Positions 1 through 37,800 of a stretch of 64,000 bases of DNA are shown piece by piece; within the stretch, counting starts at the first letter, position 1, and every line of letters begins with the position of its first letter. This DNA comes from Baylisascaris procyonis (Eukaryota > Nematoda > Chromadorea > Rhabditida > Ascarididae). Position numbers and translations under genes: made by a program. Where the stretch lies: the NCBI GenBank assembly GCA_037389465.1, contig JAZARR010000032.1, positions 4,118,501 to 4,182,500 on the forward strand, given 5' to 3'. The notes beneath the pieces are model-generated. The model was not told the DNA's origin and ran no database searches. It worked only from the letters and a program-made list of their open reading frames with translations.

Positions 1-2047
1 AAAAAAACAAGACGATTGATCGTTTGCAGATCGAATTCACCATCGACCGCATTCTTTTCTATTGTCATCGATGCAATGCGATTCCAAGGGCGCAGTTCAC
101 AATGAAAAATATGCATTTAATCCAAATTCTTGAGATGATCCACTAGGAAAACATCGTTTCGGTAAAAGTACACGAAAACGCAAACAGTCATCAAAGAGCA
201 ACAAACCTCACAAAAAAACGACAATTTCTGAACTGGTTTCCACAACTTAGTACTTTTCATTCAGCGATTTTTTCATCTTTTATAAAAGTTTTCTACTTGT
301 TATATTTTTCGGCGATGTGGTACACAATATTATCAAGAGATGCGATTTACTGAAAACCATTTTCGAGTTCCAACTAGATGGATAAAAATTGATTTCACCG
401 TTTAATGCTTTTAATTGAAACTGCGATGATGAAATTTCGCACTGCTCCTGCTCTCATGTGCCACGCATTTTATATTAAGTAGTTTACATGGTAATTAAAT
501 GACACTCCACGAAATCATTTCCTCACCTATATCGCTACAAGTTCCAATGGTGCTCTAAAAAACACACCATTGCGCCAACTATCTTATTTATTTATTTCGA
601 TCAACACGGCATTCACTGTGAATAAACTCTCTTCATATCGCTTCCACCTGCCCTGATTTAATGCCTCCCTGATCTAGCTGGCTCTTGTGGTCTTTATGTC
701 GGCCTCTACTTCTTGCAGGTCGGTCCCGTGAAGGTGATGAATAATGCAATCCTTCATACAAGCACATATTTTCCTTTATACGATCGGTGTCTTCATAAGC
801 GTACCGGCAAAGCTCTTCGATTCGATGACATCGATATTATGAGAATTGTCGGATCGGTCTATTTTCCAATCCATTTTGAAGGATGGTCATTTGGCGATTC
901 ACTCAACAGCAGATTTTATGCCAAATCTGACAATCCTTTGCATTACCTGCGATGTGATTATGTCAGTCGATATTAAACTTAATAAGGAAATATGTTACTG
1001 TAGCATATTGATTTCGCTGAATCTAATACTAGAAGAGAAATGCCATCTTTCATTCTGAATTGGCGCCTTTTCTTCCAATTTCTGCTTTGTTTTCAGCTCA
1101 TCTCGGTGACATTTGATAGGCGTCACAAAAGCCGTACTACCTGTCAAGAGGGATCACAGAGACATACGTTAATTGCAAACGTCCCGCCACGGCGTTGCAT
1201 TTCTTCTTTGAAATCGCCGATTGTTATTATTCGATTCTATGCCAGAAAATAGATGTCCATTAGTCAATTCATCCTGAAATATGGGTTAGAGTGCCAAGTG
1301 TATAGAGGTGCTATTATTTTATTAAAAAAGACGTGTGCAATCTTCTGATAGTATCAAGAGTTATGTTTACTTAATAAATGTATAGCATTTTACTTATACG
1401 AGACTCATTAACTGTGCAACACAATCATCGACTGCTAAATGCTAAGGAAATTCAAATGAGCAAGCTGGCGTGGAAAAGACGTTTTCATTCGGAGATTTTG
1501 GCGAATTCACTTGTCAATTCTATTTATGAAGGTGATTTATCGTCAATGTGAGGATGCTTTACTTATGAAAACGTCATAAAATTTCCTTTAGTTCACATCT
1601 ATCAGCAAATGTTTTCGATGTCGTTATGGGTAAGAATTCAAAAAAAAAAATTCTGAAAATTCGACGAGGAGATATGTATGATGCAGAAACAAAGCTTCAA
1701 AGATTTGCACAAGTTCGTTGCAGACATTGTCCTCGAAAAACAATTCCACAAAATAAATGAATATAAACGGCATGTTCGAGAGGTGTGTAATATAGGAACA
1801 ACATGAAAAGGAACGGGATGCTATGTACGAAAGGTGGTTGCATGATGAAGGACGCGGTCGGTAATTGTACAATGAAAGAGGCGATCTGGTACCGAGGAAG
1901 CCGCCAATAGAGACTCGACCTCACAACGAGTGATGCGCAGACAGCGACACAAAAACAGTACGTTTGAAGTGAGGCGCAGGCGACGAAACATCGATGGGGC
2001 GCGTAAAGTGTGCGTGTGCGTGTCCGCCGATTCAGTGAGCGATCGTG
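1..2047. other. Upstream region, no gene recognised
   Basis: AT-rich DNA upstream of exon 1, with short open frames on both strands that lack coding character. No TATA box, initiator or CpG-rich promoter could be identified. The last 120 bases are GC-richer and contain a GTGTGCGTGTGCGTGT run at about 2007-2022. Confidence 0.5.
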
Positions 2048-26887
<24,840 letters not shown>

Positions 26888-28410
26888 TACGTTTTACTGC
26901 TTGCATTGCACTGCAATGATAACGGGTGCTGCAGATCCGTCAACGCAGTGGCACAGTTGAAAGGTGAGGGGTGGGAAGCCCTTTCGATATATCCTTTCTA
27001 GAACTTTGGCCGTATGCGCTGCTTTTTCCTAGCGTTAATACTGATGTAAAACGCACCTGTCTATATTGATTTTTATACTGCCCTCTGGACCCTTCCCTGC
27101 TCCCTCTCCCTTTGCACACTTCATCGTCCTTCGAATATAGCTACAACACTTGCGCATTAAAATTTGAACATGAGTACACGATTTTGCCAGTAGTTGTAAT
27201 ATTTAGGCTATTGAAGAACATGGGATTACGTCCTCTATTGTGATGTTTTTCAAGTGCAATCTCTTTCATTATTCTGTACGTTGCGCCATAATGGACGGCC
27301 ATTAACAGCTAAATGGAGAGTTGTAAGATGACAAAAGAAAACCACCAAAAACCGTTTCCCGTACCCTTCTGACCTCTGGGTTGCTCATCTTTGATTCTTT
27401 GTAAATGCAACTCCTCATTAAAGATGCCTTTTTATGACAATGTGACACTTTTATGTTAATGAATTTCTCTTATATTGTCGGTCATTGGTTAAAATGCCGA
27501 ATTAATATATGAACCAAACTTGTTAATTTCAAATTGCGAAAAACATTCGTCGTCTTTGGGAGCACCGAAAATTTTTTATGTTGATCTAATAAATTTTAGT
27601 GATTTTTTTTATCGTAATCTTGGCAAAATCTATCAAAAGTTTAGGTTTTTATATCCAAAGCTCGCAAATATGACCAATGACTTACTGTTTCATTTCACTT
27701 TTATTGCATCATCAATGTTATTTTTCTCTTATTTGTCAATAAGGAAATATGGTAACGAATAAAATTTTTATCAAATATTATTGCTACAAACAATTCTTGT
27801 TGATGCATCTTGATAAAACATTCCCATATATCATATTGAGTGGAGAATCGGCAATATAAGGTGAGATCGCAGTTCTATTTAAGTGCCAGCCATTGTAATC
27901 AATGATTTGATCTTTTCTACACTGATTGAACGAGTCAGCTGCATTACTCTGCAGCGGCTTCAACGAATTGTTTTGTCCACTTTCGAGCACTAAACTCTAT
28001 AGGAAGAAATCTGGAGGAGTGAAATAGATGCTATCCAAGCGTGTGTATATTACAGGTCCATTTGTTGCGACCATTCCGTTTCAATTATTTGTCCAGGGTA
28101 CGTAGTGGGTCATTACTATTTTCCGAAATAACCCAATACCTGAGATTTGAATGAAAAGTCATAGTATTTTCAAGTAACTCTGACGACTCCTTTATCAAAG
28201 ATGCTGAGGCAAAAGCTGCTCTATCGGAACGTTAAGAGCACTAGATTGTTGTGGATGATGCACATCACAATGCGAACAGAGGATGTGAGAACGGGCTTAC
28301 AATTTTGCAAAAGACGAATTCTGCCATTGCTAGAGCCTTCTCAGATCTTTTGCAGTCTTATAGGATGCATTTGAAAATCAATTATCACCTTAATATCTCA
28401 TCTTCTTTTC
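26888..28410. other. Downstream region
   Basis: 3' flank of the gene. Holds the dispersed repeat copy at about 27.05-27.13 kb and AT-rich sequence with AATAAA-like hexamers near 27.58 and 27.76 kb. No coding sequence recognised. Confidence 0.5.
27050..27130. repeat. Dispersed pyrimidine-rich repeat, copy 2
   Basis: Second copy of the repeat seen near 16.9 kb. Matching core at 27074-27096 with one inserted G and a few substitutions, followed by a C/T-rich tail. It lies just downstream of the gene's last exon. Confidence 0.5.
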
Positions 28411-28761
28411 ATAAGTCCATGCACAACGAAAATATTGTCATTATTTTACATGAGAAAATTAATAAATTAATGTCAAGAACACAAAGTTCTGTAGCAATGA
28501 AAGATAATCGCCGAAATCGGTGTGATGCCAAATATTTACCCAAGAGAAGAAACGGATGTAAAGATGAAATAAAGCACAACAGCTTTATTTGAATAAAAGA
28601 GGAAGTTGTAATCGCTGAGTCACCAAAAGTCTTATTAGCAAATTCTATTGAGCTTGATCGGCAGTGCATAAAGCTTTCCTTACTTTTTACAATGCAGCTG
28701 CTACTTCAAGCGAGTCCCACTGCTACAGAACTTTGTGTTCTTTCGTTATGCATGGACCTAT
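28411..28761. repeat. Imperfect palindromic element with a 45-bp difference between arms
   Basis: The left arm is ATAAGTCCATGCACAACGA (28411-28429) then AAGAACACAAAGTTCTGTAG and C (28475-28495). The right arm is the reverse complement, 28722-28761, with the 21-bp inner block exact and two mismatches in the outer block. The left arm has 45 extra bases (28430-28474) that the right arm lacks. The loop is about 226 bases. This could be a foldback transposon or an inverted duplication. No transposase is present. Confidence 0.6.
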
Positions 28762-31197
28762 TTGGCAGCACACCGATTTTTTTCACAAAGAAAATATTCT
28801 CTTTCGAGTCATGCGAAACACTTACCAAATATGCGTCCCTTACGTATCCGTTATCAAATTTTGCATTCTCGGATGGTTTTTGTGGATATCTTTGTACGTA
28901 AGTATATCCGCTGCATCTACGTAAGATCTTTGGGCCTTTCCAGTGATCGTTAGTTGTTGTTTGATTGCAGACTTGTGGGTCTCTACAGAAACCATCAAAT
29001 TCGCTTATGAACGTGTAGCGTTTTCTTGCAGAAAATTCACTTAGCACAGAACAAATGGATTTTTGAAATTCATTATTGAATTGCTTCTTTATTCGCTTCC
29101 AATACTGTTGCTAAAAAAATAATGCATCGGTAGCTTTTGGCTGTAAAGCCTGATTACTAGCTTTCCTCTGTGGCTGCTACCAACTGAAGGTTATCACCAG
29201 CACATCTAATGGTGTTCGTAGCCTGCCAAAAACGACCACCAGAATCTTCACAGCCTTTGGCTATCAAAAACAGCTGACGACACTGTTTGGCTGTTTTGAA
29301 CCTCCGGAAAACTGAGACCACCGTCTCCTCAGTTACGAGAGTGGATAGGCGCAAAATTGTTCAGCACCTATTGAGCGAATTCGAAAGCAGCAAAAACGAA
29401 ATGCGTTGCTACGGTGAAATGCTTCAGCCTAAATCTCGGTTCGCTGCACTTATTGTCTTCATGAAGTGAGTTGCAAAAGTTCTTAAAATAAAGAGATTTT
29501 TAAACAATCGCTTTACTCACAAAAATACTCGTAGTCCGATTCGTTCGCCGAAATTTGCGAAGCGATTTACACAGGCCGAAACATCCAACGTTTTTGAACG
29601 ACATCCGCCTTATCTTAAAGGGTATTAGGCTCACATCCTTCATCACGCCTAGCAAAAAAAAACGGTTCCCGAAAAATAAAGTATCTAAAATCTTAAACGC
29701 TTTACACGTCACCATTGAAATTTTCGCAGTATGGTCGCCATTCGTCCAAAATTTTCACCCCATTTTGTTCCTTCTTTCAGTAATATTTGAAAATTCTGGG
29801 TCACTCCACACATTCTCAAAAACAATTCATTACGTTTCGGTTATTTCAAAAGATTTTTTCCATTTCGCTATTTCACCATACTCGAAATATTTTAGTAGGC
29901 GCTCTCACGTCAGAAACTGTGTTTAGCACCGGGAAATGTCATCATTTTGATGACGTTTGTATATTTGGCACGAAGCTTTATCTCAGTGAGAAATCTATCA
30001 AGGCAATATAAAAAATTTTCCCTCAAAAATGGGGAAATCCATGCTTTTTCCAGTGGAAATGGAATGAAAAATTCCTTTGAAAATTTGGCCCTCAATACAG
30101 ATACAATTAGTCGGATACGCCATTCGAATTGCTGTAGACAGAAAACTTGTTGAAGCGGTGAAATCGTGCTAAAATTTTTTTCCCTTTTGATTCGCGAGTT
30201 ACAGCGCCTTCAATTTTTCAGCTGTTGCAATTGCAGCCTTAAAATTGGGGAAGAAAATTGCCCATTCATAACTCGTACTGATTTCTCATCGTTTTTCGAT
30301 TATTTGTTATTATGCAGTCACATGATTCAAGAGGTTCTTCCAAGAAGCTAAGAACTCACAAGGAAAGCGGTAGCTAAGGCGATAACTTTGGAAAGGAAAA
30401 GATCTTCGTCGATTTTTTATCGTTGAGTCGCAATATGCGAAAAGACTTTAACGATTTGTTACGTGCGGTTGCGTTTCTAAGGTGCACAAATAATCGCCTA
30501 AGGCAAGAACAAAGCGGGCTTTCGGATGACAACAAATCAAGGAAAATTCATTTGAAAAATAGCATTAAACGGATAGTTATTTTGATTTACGTTTAATCTT
30601 TTATGTAAAGAGGCGCGCAAAACGGGTTTTGCAGGCGAAGGAATCTAAGAAATTCGAACGATTTACGAAAAAGCTCACGGCAACACGCCAATGAATTAGA
30701 TGTCCTCTTATTGGTCTGTTTTCAAAGTGTTGGAAGAAGTTTGCCTTTGCCAACTCCACTCGTCACGTTACTCACATTAGACCCGTGATTACCATCGCCT
30801 TTTGTTGAATAAGTTCAGCACATTATGTTTCGAGAATTTGTGCAAACTCAAAAGGAAATACGATGGGCGTCAGGTCGGTCTTTCGTCCTGTTTGGCAATG
30901 AACATAAATATCTTAATAGAACTGACTCCCAGATTTCACTGACGATATAAAAATTGAAATACTTCACTTGTGTCAATCAGTTTGAAGTGAATAAATGCAT
31001 ACAAATAAGGACATTGACTACATCAATATAATGAATCAATGAATCAACAAATCAACCTACCAGTACAATAGAATATACCACAGTTTCATACTTTCATCAA
31101 AAACATCAATCACCAATGTCTGAGTCAATTCAGCAGAGAAAGAACGATTCTTGTGAAATAAACACATAGCAGCTTCTAGTTTTAAGATCAAAATTTC
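28762..31197. other. Intergenic, no gene recognised
   Basis: Mixed AT-rich sequence with short open frames on both strands. The longest is about 123 codons at 29.56-29.93 kb, which is Phe/Ser-rich without a motif. A minus-strand frame at 29354-29157 (VSVFRRFKTAKQCRQLF) has protein-like composition but no splice context or recognised family. Confidence 0.45.
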
Positions 31198-31199
31198 TC

Positions 31200-33650
31200 A
31201 GTCATAGGCAAAACTGAGTTGCAGAATAAAGAAGTCAGTGCATAAACGTTCAAGAATGCCAAACACTTGAAATATGGTATATATTCGCGCTTGAAGCAAT
31301 TCTAACAGCAAGCTTCGCCGGCGACGTGTTTTCGAACACCCATCAGTACTAATTACTCTCACAAAATAGGCTCGAAAGAACGCCTCAAAGTATTGTGAGC
31401 TGCACATCCCCTCCCCCCACCGTATCTGCAGACACCAAAAAACAACACACACAGGAAGCACTTGACGTGCCAATATGGAAAGCCGCGACAACCTCATTGC
31501 GCGCTAAAAACAGGGATTCGCTGGGATAGATCAAAATTTTGGGCATATATCCCCTCTTCCACAGCATCTGTAGGCAAAAAAAGAACATACACAGTAAACG
31601 ATCTGCATACCAATATGCGAAGCGACGATCATTTCATTGCGCGCTGAAAACAACGTCAAAAACCGCGGAGGTAGAACGAAATTTTGCGCGAATGAACTCC
31701 CCTCATCCCGCAGTATCCGTAGACACAAAAAAACAAGACACTCTGAAAACCCCCGATATGCCAAAATGCGAAGAGACGATCATTTCATTGCGCGTTAAAA
31801 TCAGGGTACAAAACCGATGGAGTAGATCAAAATTTTGAACGCATAACCCCACACAGCGTATCTCTAGATACCAAAAAAACAATACACAGGAAACGCTCAA
31901 TGTGCCAATATGCGAAGCCTCGATCACTTCATCGCGCTAGAAAGAGGGTCCAAAACCGCTGAGGTAGATCAAAACTTTTCACACATAAACCGCCTCACCG
32001 TGCATGTAGGCAACAAAAAAAAAAAAAATTGCGGCCATCATTTCATTGCGCGGTAAAAAGGGTCCAATAACGCCGAGGCAGATCAAACCTGTGCGCAAAC
32101 CCTCTCCCCCCACCGTGTCTGCAGACACCGAAAAACAACACACAGCAAACGCTCGACACGCCATATGCGAAGCTCCGATCAATTCATTAGCGTTCAGAGC
32201 AGGCTCCAAGAATGCTGAGACAGATTAAAATTCTGCACGCATCCCCTACCCCGACCGTTCCCGCATGCACTAAAAAACAACATATACAGCAGACGCTCTG
32301 CATGAAAATATGCGAAGCGGGCACCACTTCATTGCGCTAGAAACGGGCCCAGTAGCGCTCAGGTAGAACGAAATTTAGCGCAAATGAACCCCTCCTCCCG
32401 CCGTATCCGTGCACACCAGAAAACAACACACACAGGAAATCCTCGAGAAGCCAATATGCAAACCGTCGACCACTTCACCGTGCTACAAACAGGGTCCAGT
32501 AGCGCTGAGGCGTAATGAAATTTTGCGCGAATGAACTCCCCTCCTCCCGCCATATCAGTGGACACAAAAAACAACACATACAGGAAACCCTCGACATTCC
32601 AATATGCACATCGACGATCACTTCATTGCTAGGTAAAAACAGTAGCGCTCAGGTAGAACGAAATTTAGCGCAAATGAACCCCTCCTCCCGCCGTATCCGT
32701 GCACACCAGAAAACAACACACACAAGAAATCCTCGAGAAGCCAATGTGCAAAGCCAGAAAACAAGCCAATCGACAAGTCCAACAACGGTGAGGCAGATCA
32801 AAACTTTGCGCAAATCCTCTCCTCCCACCGTATCTGCAACAGCAAAAAACAACACACACACAGCACACGTTCGACACGCCATATGCGAAGCTCCGATCAA
32901 TTCATTGGGCGCTCAGAAAAGGCTCCAAGAATGGTGAGGCAGATCAAGATTCTGCGCTTCCCCTACCCCGACCGTCTCCGTATGCACCAACAAACAACAC
33001 ACGCAGCAAACACCGGACATGCCGACATACGAAGCGGCGATCATTTCATCGCGCGCTAAAAACAGGGTGGAATAGCGCTGAGGTAGATCAAAACATCGCG
33101 CAAATCCCCTCCCCTCCGTATCTGTAGAGACCAAAAAAAAACACACACGCAGGAATCACTCGACATGCCACTATGCAAAGCGGATTAGCTTCGTTGCGTA
33201 CTAGAAACGGGCTCAAATACTGCCGAGGTAGTTGATAATTTTGCTCAAATGAGCTCCCCTCCTCACCGCACCTATAGACACCAAAAACAGCACACACGGG
33301 AAGTGCTCCACATGGCAATGTGCAGAACGGCGATCACTTCAATGCTTTCTAGAAACAGGGTCTGATACCGCTGGGGTAGATCAAAATCAAATGAACTACC
33401 CCCCCCCCCCCACCGTATCTGCAGATGCTAAAAAACAACACACAGTGCAAACGCTTGACAAGACAATATGCGAAGCTGCGATCACTTCTTTGCGCATGAA
33501 AACAGGGTCGAATACGGCTGATGTAGATCAAAATTTTGCGTCCATCCCCACCCCAAGATTGACAGCGTGCATTTAGATAAGAGTAGAACCACGAAAGCGA
33601 CAGCAGGATCAAAAATACTCTGGTAGACCAGTAACTTACGCGCACGCCCC
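31200..33650. repeat. 145-bp minisatellite array, about 16 diverged copies
   Basis: A diverged unit recurs every 134-152 bases in most cases, and about 116 bases once. Landmarks in each unit are a C-rich run followed by CACCGTATCTGCAGACACC, then AAAAAACAACACACACAGG, CCAATATGCGAAGC, ATCACTTCATTGCGCGCTA and CTGAGGTAGATCAAAA. Occurrences of the CACCGTATCTG landmark start near 31417, 31561, 31707, 31855, 31999, 32115, 32264, 32398, 32550, 32688, 32826, 32970, 33114, 33266 and 33411. Many short open frames here are by-products of the repeat. A C13 run lies at 33399-33411. Confidence 0.88.
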
Positions 33651-36600
33651 CTGCTGCGGCAGTGGAAAGCGCGGCGGATTATCCGCAATGACGAAATTTG
33701 CGGAAGACTACAGAGTGCAGCGGAACGGTAAATTGGCGGAATATCTCGGAGTTCTGCACAGGTCCGGAAACAACAGCAAGTAAACTTTCATAGCAATTTT
33801 CACACAGTAACTCTAACCCGGTGGCCGAAAATCGATTTGCACCAAAAAACGCATCCGCATCTCAACACTTCGAGAAAGAACCAAAGGCTTTGACCTGGAA
33901 CGACGGATCTTGCAACCTGTCTCGTCCACTGTTGCATTCACTTCTTGGCGTCGACCCGTCGTTGAAGCCATCCGAGGTCACTGTAATGACTAATATGCAT
34001 TGGGCTTATCCCTCACAATAGTTCCCTGCGAATTTCGCCAAGAACTGCTCGCAAGTAATTCTGCATCTAAGGCAGATCATTCCATTAAAAAAATGAGTGA
34101 ATTGCTTTTTTCACACTGGAACAGTCGCTTGCTTAAAAACCTCAACCGCAGAAACTGCTCTCCTCTTCTGCAGGCGACTTCAAAGTAATACTGCTGCGTG
34201 GTACTCACTGCAGTAATGCAAACCTTTCCACGCACTATACAAACGATTCAAGCTTAGTTCAACAGGCGCTTTGCGCAGAAGCAACTCTAAACGAAAACAA
34301 GTTCCATGCTACAGTCTTCTGTCAAATGATATCAGGATATACGCAATTCTGAATACGCAATTCGGCAGCCATTCTTTACGGATAGAAAAGCCAAGACAAA
34401 ATGAGTTCGGATTCATCTTTTTACTTTTTACTACGTTTTTGATTACAACGAAGCATCAGAAGGAAAAAGCAGTCAGCAAAAATACTACACAAATGTCATA
34501 GATGTAATTCTCACCTGAGATGCAATCGTAACTGCATTGCAAAGCCATCAGTCTCATTCATGAAAATTTCAAAAATAACGCACCGCCATGAATAAAGCTC
34601 CCACAGCCAAAACTATCAGTTCAAACTTTCTGAGAGTTTATACCGAAGGGATTTATTTATTTCTCGAACAAAAAATTCATAACATGTCGAGTAAACTACC
34701 AAAATGTTTCTAGTAGAACGAAGCGATATAACTGCTGACCTATTATAAGATGATTAAGCAGTTGCACCAGGGATCAGAGAATGACACATAACTGAAAACT
34801 TACAACGCTTCATTCAGTTTCACAAGGATGTGAGAAAGTTATAAAAAGAGAGATGATTCTTTAAAAAAAAAAAGAAAAAACTTTAAGGAGCTTTATTCTT
34901 GAATGTGCAGTATGCTGGGGCCTTTACGCAGCGAAAACGCATTAGGAAGCCGGTGGATATTAAGCTTCCCCTTTTCTTCGGAAACCCTGAATTATTTCAA
35001 CAACAACAACAAAAAAAAATTCCTCTGAAAAACCGCCCACAATAGCAAATTTCATTTTCTAGAAATACCAAAGAATAACAATAAAAATTTCTTCCTCACC
35101 GTTAAAATATTCTCATAAAATATTTCTTCTAATATCTTCATCCTCAACCTAAGTGATCAATTCAACTTACTTTCGATCAAAATAAGATCTACGACCTCTT
35201 ATCACCAAACGCCTACCTTCTAATTTGCATGGAGCAGAAAGTTCATTTCCCATCCCACTCAAACCAAACACTGATGCATTCATTTAGATCGAAATAGAAC
35301 TCCTCTCACCCATTTATAAAAAGTCGTTAAATTCCATTGGAAGAAAAAGTTACCAGTATTCTATTATATTGACAACCACTCTACCCCCTCTTCCCACCTC
35401 CTACAAACTGAATTTCGTCGTTCACTCTGAACCGAAAATTTTACCCACCGATTCGATCTTCAAAAAAGCGCAACAAAATTTAGTCGAACCTGAATGAAAG
35501 TTGCTCTTTCCACACATCTATCTCCTCTCACGGAAAGTCCCAAAAAAACTATTTAATCCAAAATAAAATTTCTTCTCTCTGCATCACTATTCTTAAGGGC
35601 TCGGATAACGGATTTTGTAAGTGGCAAATGCGTTGGTGAGTGTGGGTGCTGACCAAACATAGCAATCGCCGGGTAATAAATCCTCCTTCCTTAACGTTAC
35701 CATACCTGAGGTGCTTGGGTGAACGTGAACGACTGACGATCTTTGTACCTCTTGCATAAACTTCTTGGTGATGATATCGTTGAAACATATCAAAGAGGTT
35801 ACTCATGTACAGCACAACAACCCTTCGAATAGCATTTTTAAAGGTACAAGATACTTTACGGCAGAACAAGTAGAGTCAGCATCACTTGAAGCAGAGGAAA
35901 TAAAGAGGAACACATATGGCACAAATCTCACTCATCGAGAAAATTTTGTGGGCACTTATTCCTTTTTCATTATCAGCACTTATCTCCTACTTCCTTTCCC
36001 TACGAAAGAATCCAATCCTTCAGGAATTACATCGAATGCTCGAAATTGAACGTTACGAAATGAAAGTTGATAGGAACTCTGTTTGTTGGAAATCATATGA
36101 TATTCTACTTTCGACAGTCTTTCTATCGAACTGCATAAATTTTTTCAAGTTTTAAAATGTTCGGTAGGTTCCACTCCCAATAAGGTCTGAGGTATGCACC
36201 GTGAAAGATAGACTTCCGGCGATTAGCAGATAGAAATTCTTCATTATCTTCAAGGGAAGGCAAGCTTCTGTTTTTTTTTTTTTGATTAGGTAAATTATGT
36301 GTATGTCAGCAAGCGGTGGTCCCGATAATGAAGCGTACCCAAGTTTTTTGTCCTCCACATCAACGTTTTTCCAAGGTTTCCTGTTGAAAATTTTTGTCCT
36401 CCACACAGTATCCAGAAAATTTCCCTTCCGATATTTTTTGAACGGGGAGGCTTGCATAAAGCACTTTTAGCCCAATATTATTTGTTACAAATCCAGTCAT
36501 TTGGTACTCAAAAAACTAATCAACGATTGCGATCACCTGCAACAGGTGAGCCCGTCACATCGTGCTGCATGAACCTCTAAACATAAAGTTGTCATGAATA

Positions 36601-36870
36601 TTTCTAACAACGAAGGGAATGTGAAAATGCCGACTGATATTAAATAAACTTCTCCAAATCCAATAATCGACCTCCCTAACAACACTACAATGTTTCAAAG
36701 CGCACGCTCATTCGACACATCAACGTTATCAGCAAGAAAAACAAAGGGATAGCAGCATGAGTTGCAGTTTGATTTGCCTCCTCAACACTCAATCTCTCGC
36801 CCAAGAAGACTGAGCAAGGATTTCAACCACCCTACAACGCAATGCTTCCTTTTCTCACTCACTGAACTCA
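33550..36870. repeat. Unit A of a 4.2-kb tandem duplication
   Basis: This 3.3-kb non-minisatellite segment is matched along its length by unit B, 4,219-4,250 bases downstream. Examples are CAGTAAC at 33805 and 38050, CTGCTGCGTG at 34191 and 38438, AATAAGATCTACGACCTCTT at 35181 and 39431, and AACGGATTTTGTAAGTGG at 35607 and 39852. Divergence is substantial and mostly by substitution. No transposase, reverse transcriptase or helicase is visible, so this is a non-autonomous element or a segmental duplication. Confidence 0.85.
35593..35815 (-). CDS. Conserved open frame in unit A (unrecognised)
   Basis: A minus-strand frame, roughly 66-75 codons, reads IITKKFMQEV then TSGMVTLRKEDLLPGD and TNAFATYKIRYPS. 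The aligned stretch in unit B is open in the same frame with no indel. Substitutions are not concentrated at third codon positions, so purifying selection is not shown. A captured exon, a dead gene fragment or chance remain possible. I do not recognise the sequence. Confidence 0.25.
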
Positions 36871-37340
36871 ATCTACATTCAAAGTCCAAAATTCCAAACC
36901 AATCAATGAGTTCAGACCCCAAGTTAAAAGTATAAAGTTAGTCCGTAAAGGTCCAAGTTAGTGAGTTCGTAGACGCCACCTTTTTAAAGCTCAACTACCC
37001 AATCCGACACATTTTCCCATATTGAGGTATAACGTTTTATGATACAGCATTTTAAAATGAAGAACCTCAAAACAACATATATTCCACTTTCCTAATTGGT
37101 CACGAAACCTTTGCACGAGGCAATTTTCCGAAATCAAAAACCTGGACAAGATCTAAACTCCAAAGAAAAGATCTAAACTTCAACGAAACGCGTCACTCAG
37201 ACACCGAACACTTCACGCCACACTACAACGTTGCATTACGCAAGAGCATAAATTAGGCGCTCGAACAAGAAGCAAAAAAAAAATTAGGCGCTCAAACCCC
37301 TGGCGATCCACGGGTGAACCCTAGTGAACCCGCCGCGCAA
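36871..37340. other. Spacer between unit A and the second minisatellite block
   Basis: The similarity to unit B stops near 36,870. This spacer holds a direct repeat of AAATTAGGCGCTCRAAC at 37250-37266 and 37281-37297, separated by an A-rich stretch, at the junction with the minisatellite. Confidence 0.55.
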
Positions 37341-37800
37341 AGATCAAACCTCCGCCTGGTAGATCAAAATTTCGGACACACCCCCACCGTGTCTGCGTAC
37401 ACCAAAAAAACAACGCACAGAGCAAATGGTCGATATCGTAATATGCGAAGCGGGAATCATTTCACTGCGCGCCAAAAGTAGGGTCGAAAACCTCTGAGGT
37501 AGATCAAAATTTCGCGCATATCCCCGCCACACACGGTCCCCGCATACACCAAAAAACAACGTACGGGACAAAGATCGATATCCTAATGTGCGAGGAGGGA
37601 ATGACTTCACTGCGCGCCAAAAGTAGGGTCGAAAACTTCTGAGGTAGATCAAAATTTCGCGCATACCACCACCCTTACGGTTGGTGCATACACCAAAAAA
37701 CAACGCACAGGGCAGATTGATATCGTAATATGCGAAGCGGGAATCACTTCGCGGCGCGCTGAAAGCAGGGTCGAAGTTCGCTGAGGATTGACATCTCATC
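37341..37800. repeat. Second 145-bp minisatellite block, three to four copies
   Basis: The same unit as at 31.2-33.65 kb, in the same orientation, with the CACCGTGTCTGC-type landmark near 37385, 37530 and 37675 (period 145). GGTAGATCAAAATTTCGCGC repeats at the same spacing. Confidence 0.85.

Noticed and set aside
35916..36155. 79-codon plus-strand frame with a hydrophobic N-terminal part in unit A
   Set aside because: The aligned stretch of unit B contains stop codons and frameshifts, so it is not conserved.
31667..37510. let-7-like seed TGAGGTAG repeated in the minisatellite units
   Set aside because: Only the 8-base seed matches. The following bases (ATCAAAA) differ from let-7, no precursor hairpin is apparent, and the match varies between units.
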